This document shows positions 1 through 8,744 of a stretch of DNA of 64,000 nucleotides, piece by piece. The DNA comes from an uncultured Verrucomicrobia subdivision 3 bacterium (GTDB taxonomy: Bacteria > Verrucomicrobiota > Verrucomicrobiia > Limisphaerales > UBA11358): positions 1 to 64,000 of the forward strand of contig CAIOIC010000100.1 of assembly GCA_903858275.1 (NCBI GenBank). The letters run 5' to 3'. Numbering within the stretch: the first letter of the stretch is position 1; each line of letters opens with the position of its first letter. The notes under the pieces are model-generated. The model ran no database searches. It was not told the DNA's origin and worked only from the letters and a program-made list of their open reading frames with translations. The translations under genes were made by a program, and so were the position numbers.

Positions 1-16
1 CAACTTGACCAAAAAT

Positions 17-1162
17 ATGCGCAAGAAAAAAGTCTTTGTCAGCGGCTGCTTCGACATGTTGCACAGCGGCCATGTGCGGTTTCTCGAAGAGGCCGCGACT
101 TACGGCGAAGTCCATATCGGCCTCGGCTCCGACCAGACGGTAATCGATCTGAAGGGGCGGGCGCCGGTGAACACCCAGGCCGAGCGCCATTATATGCTGG
201 CGGCGTTGCGCCATGTGCAGTCCTGCCGGATCAATAGCGGCTCCGGCATCATGGATTTTCTGGCGGAATTGAAGCGCGTCGGCCCGGATATTTTCATCGT
301 CAACGAGGACGGCAATACTCCCGACAAAGCGGCATTGTGCCGCAAGCTGGGCATCAAATATGTGGTCCTAAAACGGCTCCCGCAAACGAACCTGCCCGTG
401 CGCTCCACGACCAGTCTGCGCAAGGAATGCCGGATTCCCTACCGGCTCGACCTGGCGGGCGGCTGGCTGGATCAGCCCTATGTATCCAAATATGGCGACG
501 GGCCGGTGCTGACCATTTCGCTGGAGCCGGTGATCGAGTTCAACGAGCGCAGCGGCATGTCTTCCAGCTCCCGCCGGCGGGCGATTGATCTCTGGCAGAC
601 GGATATTCCCACCGGCGACCGCGAGAAGCTGGCCAAAATGCTGTTCGCCTTTGAGAATCCGCCGGGCACGGAAATCTTCGCCGGATCGCAGGATTCCATC
701 GGCATCGTGTTTCCGGGGTTGAACCGGCTGGATTACGCCGGCAATTACTGGCCGAAGAAAATCACCCCGCAGCCGGATGAAAAAATCCTGGGCTGGCTGG
801 AGCGGCATCTTTACCTGATTCCCCTTGGCCCGCGCCATGCCAGCTTTGACGTGTTCAAGGGCAAAAGCATCACGCCGCCCAAGGTCCGGGCCCTGGCGCG
901 CGCCGCTGATGGCTGCTGGAACGCGATCCACAAGCTGGATCTGGTGGAATTTGGCCGGCAGTTCCGCGCCTCGTTCGAGGCGCAGCTCGCCCTGTTTCCG
1001 GCCATGAGCAATCCGGCCATCCGCAAAATGATCCGGCAATACTCCGGGAAATCCCTCGGCTGGAAATTATCCGGCGCGGGCGGCGGCGGCTACCTGGTGC
1101 TGGTCAGCGCCGCCCCGGTGCCTGGCGCGCTGCAGTTAAAGATTCGGCGCCAGAATGGGTGA
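17..1162 (+). CDS. Cytidylyltransferase / GHMP-kinase fusion protein
   Basis: Two-domain cytoplasmic enzyme. The N-terminal ~120 residues are a nucleotidyltransferase of the RfaE2/TagD type: VFVSGCFDMLHSGH carries the HxGH nucleotide-binding motif. From about residue 140 a GHMP-kinase fold follows, with PYRLDLAGGW as motif 1, a Ser-rich SSSSRR stretch as motif 2 and LSGAGGGG near the C-terminus as motif 3. The pair suggests phosphorylation of a sugar followed by activation to a nucleotide sugar, as in heptose or fucose salvage; the substrate is not readable. I prefer ATG 17; an in-frame TTG at 5 would add four residues. The upstream region is outside the window. A glycosyltransferase lies downstream. 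Confidence 0.8.
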   Translation: MRKKKVFVSGCFDMLHSGHVRFLEEAATYGEVHIGLGSDQTVIDLKGRAPVNTQAERHYMLAALRHVQSCRINSGSGIMDFLAELKRVGPDIFIVNEDGNTPDKAALCRKLGIKYVVLKRLPQTNLPVRSTTSLRKECRIPYRLDLAGGWLDQPYVSKYGDGPVLTISLEPVIEFNERSGMSSSSRRRAIDLWQTDIPTGDREKLAKMLFAFENPPGTEIFAGSQDSIGIVFPGLNRLDYAGNYWPKKITPQPDEKILGWLERHLYLIPLGPRHASFDVFKGKSITPPKVRALARAADGCWNAIHKLDLVEFGRQFRASFEAQLALFPAMSNPAIRKMIRQYSGKSLGWKLSGAGGGGYLVLVSAAPVPGALQLKIRRQNG

Positions 1163-1166
1163 CCAG

Positions 1167-1278
1167 ACCACGGACAACGGACCACGGACAACGGACCACG
1201 GACAACGGACAACGGACCACGGACAACGGACCACGGACCACGGACTGCGGACCACGGACTGCGGACTACGGACTACGG
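1167..1278. repeat. Tandem heptamer array, 16 units of acNacgg type
   Basis: Sixteen contiguous 7-bp units (accacgg, acaacgg, actgcgg, actacgg variants) fill the space between the fusion gene and the next ATG. The units grade from accacgg/acaacgg on the left to actacgg on the right. The last unit ends 3 bp before the start codon at 1282. It is open in the downstream reading frame but is unlikely to be translated. Confidence 0.95.
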
Positions 1279-1281
1279 ACC

Positions 1282-1647
1282 ATGAGAGATTATGCCAAGA
1301 TCCAGGCTTGGAAATTGGCGGATGATTTGGCCGTGGCGATTTATCAAGCCACCAAATCATTTCCGCGCGAGGAAATTTACGGACTGACCAGCCAGTTGCG
1401 GCGCGCTTCGTATTCCGTGCCGGCGAATATCGTTGAAGGCTCAGCACGCGGAAGCAAAAAAGATTATCTGCATTTTCTGCACATTTCACGGGGATCGTTG
1501 AGCGAAACGCAATACTTTGTCCACCTGTCTTGCCGGTTGGGCTATCTACTGGATGCAGATGCCGAACGTTTGAATGCTCAAATCCATCAGGCTTTTGCCT
1601 GTCTCCACGGCTTGATCAAAGCCGTGGAACGCGAAACAAGTCCGTAG
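1282..1647 (+). CDS. Four-helix bundle protein (23S rRNA intervening-sequence / S23 family)
   Basis: A 121-residue protein with the family hallmarks: RDYAKIQAWKLADDLA at the N-terminus, then YGLTSQLRRASYSVPANIVEG and a SLSETQYF segment, predicting four helices. The family is encoded within 23S rRNA intervening sequences in some bacteria and free-standing elsewhere; it is related to the Avd accessory protein of diversity-generating retroelements. Its function is unknown. I chose ATG 1282 rather than the in-frame start at 1159, which would translate the heptamer array. The stop codon TAG lies inside an inverted copy of the heptamer, so the gene is bracketed by oppositely oriented repeats. Confidence 0.85.
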   Translation: MRDYAKIQAWKLADDLAVAIYQATKSFPREEIYGLTSQLRRASYSVPANIVEGSARGSKKDYLHFLHISRGSLSETQYFVHLSCRLGYLLDADAERLNAQIHQAFACLHGLIKAVERETSP

Positions 1648-1655
1648 TCCGTAGT
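1642..1655. repeat. Inverted heptamer pair at 3' end of the four-helix gene
   Basis: Two ccgtagt units, the reverse complement of the actacgg units at 1265-1278. The first supplies the stop codon of the four-helix-bundle gene. Confidence 0.85.
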
Positions 1656-1671
1656 CTCGTTGTCTTTTTCA

Positions 1672-2916
1672 ATGAAAATCCTCCTGCTCAACCAGGTTTT
1701 TTATCCGGACGTCGTTGCCACCGCCCAATACCTGAGCGATCTGGCGGCGGAGCTGTCCGCGCGCGGCCACGAGGTCACCGTGGTCAGCAGCCGCCGGGCT
1801 TACGAACATCCGGAGACCCGCTACCCGGCGCAGGAGACCTGGCGGGGCGTGAAGATTCTCCGCATTTTTTCCACCCGCTTCGGCAAAGGGGCCAAATGGC
1901 GGCGCGCGGCGGATTTTGCCAGCTTCCTGTTTTTCTGCTGCGCCCGGCTGCTGTTTCTGCCCCGGCACGACGTGGTGCTGGCGCTCACCACGCCCCCGCT
2001 CATTTCTTTCATCGGCGCCTGGCGGGCAAAACTCTGGCGGGCGCGGTTCTGCTACTGGGTCATGGATTTCAACCCGGACGAGGCCATCGCCGCCGGGTGG
2101 CTGCGGGCGGATTCCATCGCGGCCAAGTTTCTGGAGCGGCTCTCGCGGTTCAGCCTGCGCCGGGCGGACGGCATCATCGCGCTGGACCGGTTCATGCGCG
2201 ACCGCATCACCGCCAAGGGCATCGCGCCGGGAAAAATCGCCGTCATCCCGCCGTGGTCGCAGGACGGGGAAGTGCGCTTTGACGCCGCCGGGCGCGCGGC
2301 GTTCCGCAAATTGCACCGGCTGGAAGGCAAATTTGTGGTCATGCATTCCGGCAACCACACCCCGGTGCATCCGCTGGACACCTTGATGCAGGCGGCGGAC
2401 AAATTACGCGGCGAACCGGACGTGGTCTTCTGTTTTGTGGGCGGCGGCAGCGAGTTCCAGCGGATCAAAAAGTGGGCGGAAGAGCAGGGAAAAGCGGAAA
2501 GCGGAAAGCGGAAAGCGGAAATCATATGCCTGCCGTATCAGCCGCTGGATCAATTGTCCACATCCCTGTCGGCTGCGGATGCGCACGTCGTGGTGGTTGG
2601 CGACGCCATGCTCGGGTTGGTGCATCCCTGCAAAATTTACAACATGCTGACGGTCGTCGCGCCGGTGATCTACATCGGCCCGGAAACCAGCCATGTCACG
2701 GAAATCCTGGAAAATTTGCAGCCGCAACATCCGTGGATCGGGGTGCGGCACGGAGCCGCAGACGAACTGGCCCGCCAGATCCAGCAATTGCGCCGGACGA
2801 CAACCGGGCAGGAGCGGCGGTCGTTGGCGGAAGTGACCGAGCGTTACTCGGCGGCGACTTTGCTGCCCCGCTTGGTGGCCGTGCTGGAACAGAATGCGGC
2901 AAAGCCGGCGAACTGA
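1672..2916 (+). CDS. GT4-family glycosyltransferase (WbuB/WcaI-like)
   Basis: A 414-residue GT-B glycosyltransferase. The N-terminal Rossmann domain opens with MKILLLNQVFYPD and a GHEVTVVSSRR strand; the C-terminal nucleotide-sugar domain includes VVMHSGNHTPVHPLDTL and VVFCFVGGGSEF. It probably transfers a sugar to a lipid carrier or growing exopolysaccharide at the inner membrane; donor and acceptor cannot be read. ATG 1672 is preferred to an in-frame TTG at 1660. A tandem heptamer array sits inside the coding sequence around residues 274-284 and reads as a Lys/Glu-rich insert in a loop. Confidence 0.85.
   Translation: MKILLLNQVFYPDVVATAQYLSDLAAELSARGHEVTVVSSRRAYEHPETRYPAQETWRGVKILRIFSTRFGKGAKWRRAADFASFLFFCCARLLFLPRHDVVLALTTPPLISFIGAWRAKLWRARFCYWVMDFNPDEAIAAGWLRADSIAAKFLERLSRFSLRRADGIIALDRFMRDRITAKGIAPGKIAVIPPWSQDGEVRFDAAGRAAFRKLHRLEGKFVVMHSGNHTPVHPLDTLMQAADKLRGEPDVVFCFVGGGSEFQRIKKWAEEQGKAESGKRKAEIICLPYQPLDQLSTSLSAADAHVVVVGDAMLGLVHPCKIYNMLTVVAPVIYIGPETSHVTEILENLQPQHPWIGVRHGAADELARQIQQLRRTTTGQERRSLAEVTERYSAATLLPRLVAVLEQNAAKPAN
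2493..2520. repeat. Tandem heptamer, 4 x agcggaa, inside glycosyltransferase gene
   Basis: Four perfect agcggaa units within the coding frame of the GT4 glycosyltransferase. Flanking residues stay in frame, so the array was tolerated as a short charged insert. Confidence 0.9.
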
Positions 2917-3402
2917 TTTTTTCAAACCAATCTTTCCAAACAAAACATCTCCTCTGGCTGCGGCCGGCGGGGATGTTTGCCTTTCCGGCATGGAGCAATC
3001 GACTTCAACTGATTGCTTAACGCAGGAGGTGGAGAAGCGCGTCGGGGGAAGCAGCTGGCAGCGCACCGCCGTTTACCGGCCGGCGACTTCATTCCCGGCA
3101 ACGCCTCAGCCGCTTCCTCGTCTGCTTCAGACTGACTAGTGCGCGCGGTCATCCCAATTGCTCTTTTTACCGGATTACCAACCGGGCAGAGATTTACCAC
3201 CGAAACCTGCCCCAGCTAAAACGCCGGGCTGGTTGTGGCGCGCGGCAATCCAGGGTCCCCACCACGACGAGGCCGCCGGCGTGGACGGCCGATTCCAGCT
3301 TGCTCGTTTGAGGCTGTTTATCCGCGACTTGCCCCGTGCGAAGTCCAGAGCTGTTTATTTTTGCGGGGCGATTACTAATCCGTGAAATTCGCGGCAGCCG
3401 CT
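2917..3402. other. Intergenic region without recognised gene
   Basis: About 490 bp between the convergent GT4 and uracil-DNA glycosylase genes. I see no protein with family features and no tRNA. A small hairpin (AGCAATC/GATTGCT arms near 2995-3018) is the only clear structure. Confidence 0.5.
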
Positions 3403-4359
3403 TTACGCCGGCAAAAAGAAATTCCGCTGCTTCTCGCTGACGGGCAATTCCAGTTTTTCCATCACCTTCAAGATGTCTTCCCAGACCTTGCGCTTCTCGC
3501 TCAACGACTGGTTGCGCAGCAGATACGCCGGATGATAGGTCGGCATGAGCGGAATGCCGCGATACGTCTGCCAGTGGCCGCGCAGCCGGGTGATGCCGAG
3601 CGTCTTGCCAAGCAGCCCGTCCACGGCCGTCGCGCCGAGCGCCACAATGGCCCGGGGCTTGATCAAATCAATCTGCTCCTGCAAATACGGAAGGCAGGCG
3701 GCGCGCTCTTCCGGCGTGGGCGGACGGTTGCCGGCGGCCTGGCCGGGTGTGTCGGGCCGGCATTTCAGAATATTGGCGATGTAAACGTCGCCGCGCTTCA
3801 GGCCGGCGGTCTCGATGATTTTCGTGAGCAATTGTCCGGCGCGGCCCACGAACGGCTCGCCCTGCTCGTCTTCATCCGCGCCCGGCGCCTCGCCGACGAA
3901 CACCAGTTGCGCGTCTATGCTGCCCACCCCGAACACCACCGAGGTGCGGGACGCCGCGAGGTGCGGACATTTCACGCACGCCAAGACGTTTCCGCGCAAG
4001 GCGGCATAGGCGGCGGCTTTTTCCGGCGAGGCGCTGGTTATGGGGGGCCGGGGGCCGGGGTCTGGCGTCCGGGGCTTGAGGGCGGGGGCTGCGGTTTTCC
4101 CGGGCGGCAGGGAAAGGGTTGGCTCAATTTTGGGCGGCGGCGTCGCAAAAATCCTTTCATTCTGGATTCTGGATTCTGGATTCTGGATACGCACCGGCGG
4201 CTGCGCGAGCGCGCGGAGCGTTTCCGGCGCAACGGCGACATGGCGCACGCCGCGCGATTTCAAACCTTCGAGGTGCTGAATCGTCGCGTCGAGGAGCTGC
4301 CGGTAACCGTCGGACATGGCGTCATCGTAGCGGCTGCGGGCGGAAGCGCAATCCGGCAT
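3403..4359 (-). CDS. Family 4 uracil-DNA glycosylase
   Basis: A 318-residue DNA-repair enzyme that removes uracil from DNA. The C-terminal ~200 residues carry the family 4 signature: CVKCPHL and further Cys (KCRPDTPG, ERAACLPYL) as likely 4Fe-4S ligands, motif A GEAPGADEDEQGEPFVGRAG near residue 158, and motif B PTYHPAYLLR near the C-terminus. The N-terminal ~100 residues are a variable Pro-rich linker, within which a 4-unit heptamer array is translated as a RIQNPESRIQNE segment. The gene is convergent with the upstream glycosyltransferase and divergent from speA. Confidence 0.92.
   Translation of the reverse strand: MPDCASARSRYDDAMSDGYRQLLDATIQHLEGLKSRGVRHVAVAPETLRALAQPPVRIQNPESRIQNERIFATPPPKIEPTLSLPPGKTAAPALKPRTPDPGPRPPITSASPEKAAAYAALRGNVLACVKCPHLAASRTSVVFGVGSIDAQLVFVGEAPGADEDEQGEPFVGRAGQLLTKIIETAGLKRGDVYIANILKCRPDTPGQAAGNRPPTPEERAACLPYLQEQIDLIKPRAIVALGATAVDGLLGKTLGITRLRGHWQTYRGIPLMPTYHPAYLLRNQSLSEKRKVWEDILKVMEKLELPVSEKQRNFFLPA
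4159..4186. repeat. Tandem heptamer, 4 x attctgg, inside the UDG linker
   Basis: Four perfect attctgg units in frame within the variable linker of the glycosylase gene. The identical four-unit array recurs at 15831-15858 in an unrelated gene. Confidence 0.95.
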
Positions 4360-4402
4360 CGGAGCCGGCCGCCGCGCCCGGAAATTTTTTTGAAGGTGCT
4401 TG

Positions 4403-4430
4403 TTGATTTCTGCGCGGGGCTTTTTATAGT
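4403..4430 (+). promoter_or_regulatory. Candidate sigma-70 promoter for speA
   Basis: TTGATT and TATAGT hexamers separated by 16 bp, about 20 bp before the speA start codon. A reasonable match only; no mapped start site. Confidence 0.4.
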
Positions 4431-4451
4431 GCGCTGGTCTGAATCATTGAG

Positions 4452-6392
4452 ATGAACAACCCGACCGCCGCCGCGGAGCCATGGAACATTGAATCGGCCC
4501 GCGCGCTTTACAACATCCAGCGCTGGGGCGCGAAATATTTTGACATCAGCGACGCCGGTCGCGTGGTGGCGCGGCCGTTGCAGGAGGCCGGCGCGGCGGT
4601 GGAGATCGCGGATGTGATCGAGGAGGCAAAAAGTCGCGGGCTGAAATTTCCGCTGCTCATCCGGTTCCAGGATATTCTGCGGCACCGCGTCGAGGCGATC
4701 AACAAATCGTTCCAAAGCTCCATCGCCGAATTTAATTATCAGGGCAGATATCGCGGCGTGTTTCCGATCAAGGTCAACCAGCTGCGCGAGGTCGTGGAGG
4801 AAATCCTGGACGCGGGCAAGCCGTTTGATTTCGGGCTGGAAGTCGGCAGCAAGCCGGAGCTGTTTGCCGGGCTGGCGCTGCAAAACCACCAGGGCTGCCT
4901 CATCATCTGCAATGGCTACAAGGACCCGGAGTTCATCAAGATGGCGCTGCTCGGCATCAAGCTCGGCAAGCGCGTCATCCTGGTGGTCGAAAAACTGGAG
5001 GAGCTGCGGCAGATCATCTCCATTTCCAAATCGCTCGGCGTGGAGCCGCTGGTCGGCATCCGCGCGCGACTGCTGAGCAAGGGCGCCGGGCGCTGGGCGG
5101 AGAGCGGGGGCGAAAACGCCAAGTTCGGCCTGAGCACGGCGGAAATCCTGGCGGCGACGGAAATGCTCAAGGCGGAAAACCTCGGCCACTGCCTGAAGCT
5201 GCTGCATTTCCACATCGGCTCGCAGGTGCCGGACATCATCACCGTGAAAAAAGCCGTGCAGGAGGCGGCCCGGCTTTACGCGAAGATTTTCAAGATGGGC
5301 TTCGCGATTGAATTTCTCGACGTGGGCGGCGGGCTCGGCGTGGATTACGACGGCAGCCGCACGGCGTTCGACAGCTCGACGAACTACACGCTGCAGGAAT
5401 ACACGAACGACGTGGTGTATTACATCGCCGAGGTCTGCAACGCGGAGGGGGTGCCGCATCCCGCCATCGTCAGCGAGAGCGGCCGCGCCATCGTCGCGCA
5501 CCACAGCGTTTTGATTGTGGAAGTGTTCGGCGCGATTGAAAAAATCCGGCCCGGCGAATTTCTGCAATACGGCGACCAGGAGCATCCGCTCGTCCGCGAA
5601 CTGCTCGACATCCGCAAAAATCTTTGCAAGCTCAACAAGCTGGAGGCCTACCACGACGCGCTGGAACGCCGCGAGGACGCGCAGCAGATGTTCACACTCG
5701 GCATGCTGGATCTGCCGGACAAGGCGAAGATCGAGGATTTATACTGGCAGATCAGCCGCGACGTGGTGGAGACTTTCAAGGGCCAGCCTTACACGCCGGA
5801 AGAAATCCGCAAGCTCGAGGACACGCTGGCCGATCAATACCTGTGCAATTTCTCCGTGTTCCAGTCGCTGCTGGACCACTGGGCGCTCGGCCAGCTTTTT
5901 CCCATCATGCCCATCGCCCGGCTGAACGAACGGCCCACGCGCGAGGCCACGCTGGTGGACATCACCTGCGATTCCGACGGGCAGGTGAACAAGTTCATCG
6001 ACCTGCGCGACGTGCGCGACACGCTGCCGCTGCACCAGCTCAACACGAACGGCAGCGGCCAGCTGGAGCCGTATCATCTCGGCTTTTTCCTGATGGGCGC
6101 GTATCAGGACATCATGGGCGACCTGCACAATCTCTTCGGCCGCGTGAACGAGGTTCATGTCTTCCTCGAACCCGACGAGCCGGCCGGATATTACATCGAG
6201 GAAATCATCGAGGGGGCGACCATCGTCCAGTCGCTGGCCGACGTGCAATACGATGAAAACGAACTCAAGCGCCGCATGAAGGCGCAGATGGACGAGGCCA
6301 TCAAATCCGACCGCATGAAACCGAACGAAGCCATGCGCCTGCTGGACGAATACGAGCGCGGCCTGAAGGGCTACACCTATCTGAATTTCTGA
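4452..6392 (+). CDS. speA: Biosynthetic arginine decarboxylase
   Basis: A 646-residue PLP enzyme converting arginine to agmatine, the first step of putrescine and spermidine synthesis by the agmatine route. Its length and order match SpeA: MNNPTAAAEPWNIESARALY leader, PLP lysine in YRGVFPIKVNQ, the barrel segments FDFGLEVGSKPEL and LLHFHIGSQVPD, the glycine-rich LDVGGGLGVDYDGS, VSESGRAIVAHHS, and the C-terminal domain with DITCDSDGQV and FFLMGAYQDIMGDLHNLFG. The gene is transcribed alone, divergent from the glycosylase gene. No agmatinase or agmatine deiminase gene lies in the window. Confidence 0.96.
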   Translation: MNNPTAAAEPWNIESARALYNIQRWGAKYFDISDAGRVVARPLQEAGAAVEIADVIEEAKSRGLKFPLLIRFQDILRHRVEAINKSFQSSIAEFNYQGRYRGVFPIKVNQLREVVEEILDAGKPFDFGLEVGSKPELFAGLALQNHQGCLIICNGYKDPEFIKMALLGIKLGKRVILVVEKLEELRQIISISKSLGVEPLVGIRARLLSKGAGRWAESGGENAKFGLSTAEILAATEMLKAENLGHCLKLLHFHIGSQVPDIITVKKAVQEAARLYAKIFKMGFAIEFLDVGGGLGVDYDGSRTAFDSSTNYTLQEYTNDVVYYIAEVCNAEGVPHPAIVSESGRAIVAHHSVLIVEVFGAIEKIRPGEFLQYGDQEHPLVRELLDIRKNLCKLNKLEAYHDALERREDAQQMFTLGMLDLPDKAKIEDLYWQISRDVVETFKGQPYTPEEIRKLEDTLADQYLCNFSVFQSLLDHWALGQLFPIMPIARLNERPTREATLVDITCDSDGQVNKFIDLRDVRDTLPLHQLNTNGSGQLEPYHLGFFLMGAYQDIMGDLHNLFGRVNEVHVFLEPDEPAGYYIEEIIEGATIVQSLADVQYDENELKRRMKAQMDEAIKSDRMKPNEAMRLLDEYERGLKGYTYLNF

Positions 6393-6450
6393 CATTCCGG
6401 ATTGCAAATTTCAATCGACAATCGAAATCCGTGATTCAAGATTTCCCCCG

Positions 6451-7128
6451 ATGACTCCGCCCCATCCGCCACTGCTCCGCTCGCTCGGCAAACTGGCGCG
6501 CGGATTGTCGGCGCTGTTCTGGGGTCTGCCCGCCACCCTGCTCATTTGCGCCGAAACCGCGCGGGCGGACTGGCTCAAGCCGCTCGGCTTCATCCCGGCG
6601 GCGGCGGTGTGCGCGCTGCTGGTCTACGGCCTCTGGCAGATGGCGGATTTTCAAAAGCAGGAGCGCCCGTGGCGGCACGCGCTGGACCGCGCCCAGATGC
6701 TCGCCCTGGTTTTGCTCGGCTTGTGCCCGTTCATCTACTGGCACAACCGGGTGCCGGAACAGGATTTCTTTGCCGCCGCCGTGTGGGTGATGGAACTGAC
6801 CGGGGTGATTTTCCTGTTCAACCTGAATCTCGTGCTCACGCGGCTGGGCGCGATGCTGCCGGATGAAACACTGCGGCACGAGACCCGCCAGTTCACCGCG
6901 CTCAACCGCTGGCTGCTGGTGGTGCTCCTGTTTTTTTCCATCGCCTTCATCTGCCTGGTGCCAGCGGGCCAGCCGGCGTCGCGCCTGGGCAGCGCGCTGA
7001 TCTGGCTGAGCCGGTTCAGCGATCTGCTGCTGATATTTTTCATGCTGCTGCCGCTGGCCATGACGATGGCGCTCATCTGGAAAACGAAGGAAGTCATCCT
7101 CGACGCGGTGTTTGGTTCGCGCCAGTAA
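6451..7128 (+). CDS. Hypothetical multi-pass membrane protein
   Basis: A 225-residue protein of unrecognised family. It has about five hydrophobic spans (around residues 20-35, 46-62, 83-97, 108-130, 150-168 and 188-208), short loops and basic patches on the cytoplasmic side, with no catalytic motif I can name. It follows speA by 58 bp, and that spacer contains short heptamer-like runs. It is convergent with the HIT gene. Confidence 0.7.
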   Translation: MTPPHPPLLRSLGKLARGLSALFWGLPATLLICAETARADWLKPLGFIPAAAVCALLVYGLWQMADFQKQERPWRHALDRAQMLALVLLGLCPFIYWHNRVPEQDFFAAAVWVMELTGVIFLFNLNLVLTRLGAMLPDETLRHETRQFTALNRWLLVVLLFFSIAFICLVPAGQPASRLGSALIWLSRFSDLLLIFFMLLPLAMTMALIWKTKEVILDAVFGSRQ

Positions 7129-7142
7129 TTTTGAACCGCCCA

Positions 7143-7487
7143 TCAACCCGGCGGCCAGGCCAGGTGGCGGCCGCCGAGGACGTGGCAATGCAAGTGCGGC
7201 ACGGTTTCACCACCATCGGCGCCGTTGTTGATGACCAGCCGGTAGCCGCCTTTTTTCAAACCAACCCGGTCCGCGACTTCAGCGGCTTTGAGCAGGAGAT
7301 GGCCGAGCAGTTTGTGGTCTTCCGGCACGGCCCCGGCAATGCGCGGAATCATCCGCTTGGGGAAAATCAGAACGTGCACCGGGGCCTGCGGGTTGACGTC
7401 GCGGATGGCGAGGACGAGGTCGTCTTCAAAAACAATTTGCGCCGGGATTTCCCGCGCGACGATTTTTTCAAAAAGGGTTTTGCTCAT
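7143..7487 (-). CDS. HIT-family (HINT-type) nucleotide hydrolase
   Basis: A 114-residue histidine-triad protein. HLHCHVLGG at residues 98-106 is the triad HxHxH; the N-terminal SKTLFEKIVAREIPAQIVFEDD is typical of bacterial HinT-like enzymes that hydrolyse AMP-linked phosphoramidates. It is the last gene of a minus-strand run nrdR - hypothetical - HIT, 90 bp downstream of the hypothetical gene. Confidence 0.93.
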   Translation of the reverse strand: MSKTLFEKIVAREIPAQIVFEDDLVLAIRDVNPQAPVHVLIFPKRMIPRIAGAVPEDHKLLGHLLLKAAEVADRVGLKKGGYRLVINNGADGGETVPHLHCHVLGGRHLAWPPG

Positions 7488-7577
7488 GGGAAACCTCAGA
7501 CACGCATCGCACTCATTCTCACCAATTAATTTCAGCCGGCGAAAACGCCCGGCCCGCCCGCGGCCATCACGGAAAAA

Positions 7578-8114
7578 TCATTCCACCACCAGCGCGCAGC
7601 GGTTTTGCTCGGTTTCGGCGGAAAGACATCCGCGAAGGTAGGCGACGATCTGGTCCTGCAACTGTTCGCAGCGGGTATTCCAGCGGCGGGCACCGGCAAT
7701 CTGCTTCACACAGCCGCGCAGGCCGCGAAAGCGGACGAGGCCGGGCGATTGACGGAGTTGGAAGCGGAGTTCATCGCGCAAGCGCGGGAAGAAGAAAAGC
7801 TCCAGATTATCGGCGGCTTCACGGGCAAGCAGGCCGAGGTCGGTGTCGCCGAGGTCGCTGGCGTGGATGGCGAAGCCGAAGTGATGGAGAACTTTTTCGA
7901 GCGCGCGGGAGAATTCGACGACGGTGACGGTTTCGCGTTCGAGCTCGACTTTGAAATAGTGGAAGACACTGGCGGCGGCGTGCCGGAGCATATCGGGATC
8001 CAGCCGGGCGGGCGCGTCGCCGGCGATTTCGACGCAAATCATTGCGGCGGAGCACGGGATGCTTTCGCCGGTGTTGAACTGGAACAAAAGGCAGTCCGAG
8101 CGAAGCGCGATCAT
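7578..8114 (-). CDS. Conserved-looking hypothetical protein co-transcribed with nrdR
   Basis: A 178-residue soluble protein I do not recognise. It overlaps the nrdR stop by 4 bp, implying translational coupling. It is rich in charged residues, with a central segment of acidic and basic helices, and has no signal peptide or membrane span. The coupling to NrdR could mean a shared role, but nothing in the sequence shows a function. Confidence 0.7.
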   Translation of the reverse strand: MIALRSDCLLFQFNTGESIPCSAAMICVEIAGDAPARLDPDMLRHAAASVFHYFKVELERETVTVVEFSRALEKVLHHFGFAIHASDLGDTDLGLLAREAADNLELFFFPRLRDELRFQLRQSPGLVRFRGLRGCVKQIAGARRWNTRCEQLQDQIVAYLRGCLSAETEQNRCALVVE

Positions 8115-8566
8115 TGGCGCGCCTCCAGATTCTGGACTTCCTGCACGAAGTCGGTGGCTTCGTTGAAGCGCCGATAGACGCTGGCAAACCGGACATACGC
8201 GACGGAATCAATCTCGCGCAAGCCGTCCATGACCATGGTGCCGATGAATTCACCGGGAACTTCGGCTTCAAATTTTGCCGTGACGGCGGCGACGATGTGA
8301 TCCACGAGGTCTTCCATGGCCTTGGGCGTGACCGGGCGTTTCTGGCAGGCTTTGCGGATGCCGGAGAGAAGTTTTTCGCGGGAAAACTCCTCATGCCGGC
8401 CGTCGCGCTTGAGCACCATGAGGCCTTCGTGCTCCAGTTCCTCGTAGGTGGTGAAGCGGTGGCGGCACTGCAGACATTCGCGGCGTCGGCGGATGGTCGC
8501 GCCTTCGCGGGAGGCACGTGAATCAATGACTTTATCTTCCTGACAACCGCACTTGGGGCAACGCAT
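8111..8566 (-). CDS. nrdR: Transcriptional repressor NrdR
   Basis: A 151-residue regulator of ribonucleotide reductase genes. The N-terminal zinc ribbon is MRCPKCGCQ...CLQCRHRF (two CxxC pairs, residues 3-6 and 31-34). It is followed by an ATP-cone domain (VLKRDGRHEEFSREKLLSGI to the C-terminus) that senses ATP/dATP. The length is normal for the family. No ribonucleotide reductase gene is in the window, and I saw no NrdR box upstream. Confidence 0.96.
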   Translation of the reverse strand: MRCPKCGCQEDKVIDSRASREGATIRRRRECLQCRHRFTTYEELEHEGLMVLKRDGRHEEFSREKLLSGIRKACQKRPVTPKAMEDLVDHIVAAVTAKFEAEVPGEFIGTMVMDGLREIDSVAYVRFASVYRRFNEATDFVQEVQNLEARQ

Positions 8567-8744
8567 AAAACCACTTCTAATGGTGGTGCGATGTTTTTAA
8601 CATACCAACCTTTGGGGTGTCAAGGAGTCCCACTTGCCGACAATCGTTCATGGTGGTAAATGCGGCTTGCCTTCGGGATGATTTTAGTTAAATTCTCCGG
8701 CTCGTTTTCAACCCGCAACTTAACGCAAATCTGATTTAGAATTT

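Noticed and set aside
2917-3402. SRP RNA or other structured RNA near gggggaagcagc
   Set aside because: Only a vague likeness to the SRP GGAAGGAAGCAGC loop; the conserved flanking bases and pairing are missing.
3382-4455. Plus-strand ORF opposite the uracil-DNA glycosylase
   Set aside because: Antisense shadow in GC-rich coding sequence; composition is Arg/Gln-rich with no domain, while the minus strand has clear family 4 motifs.
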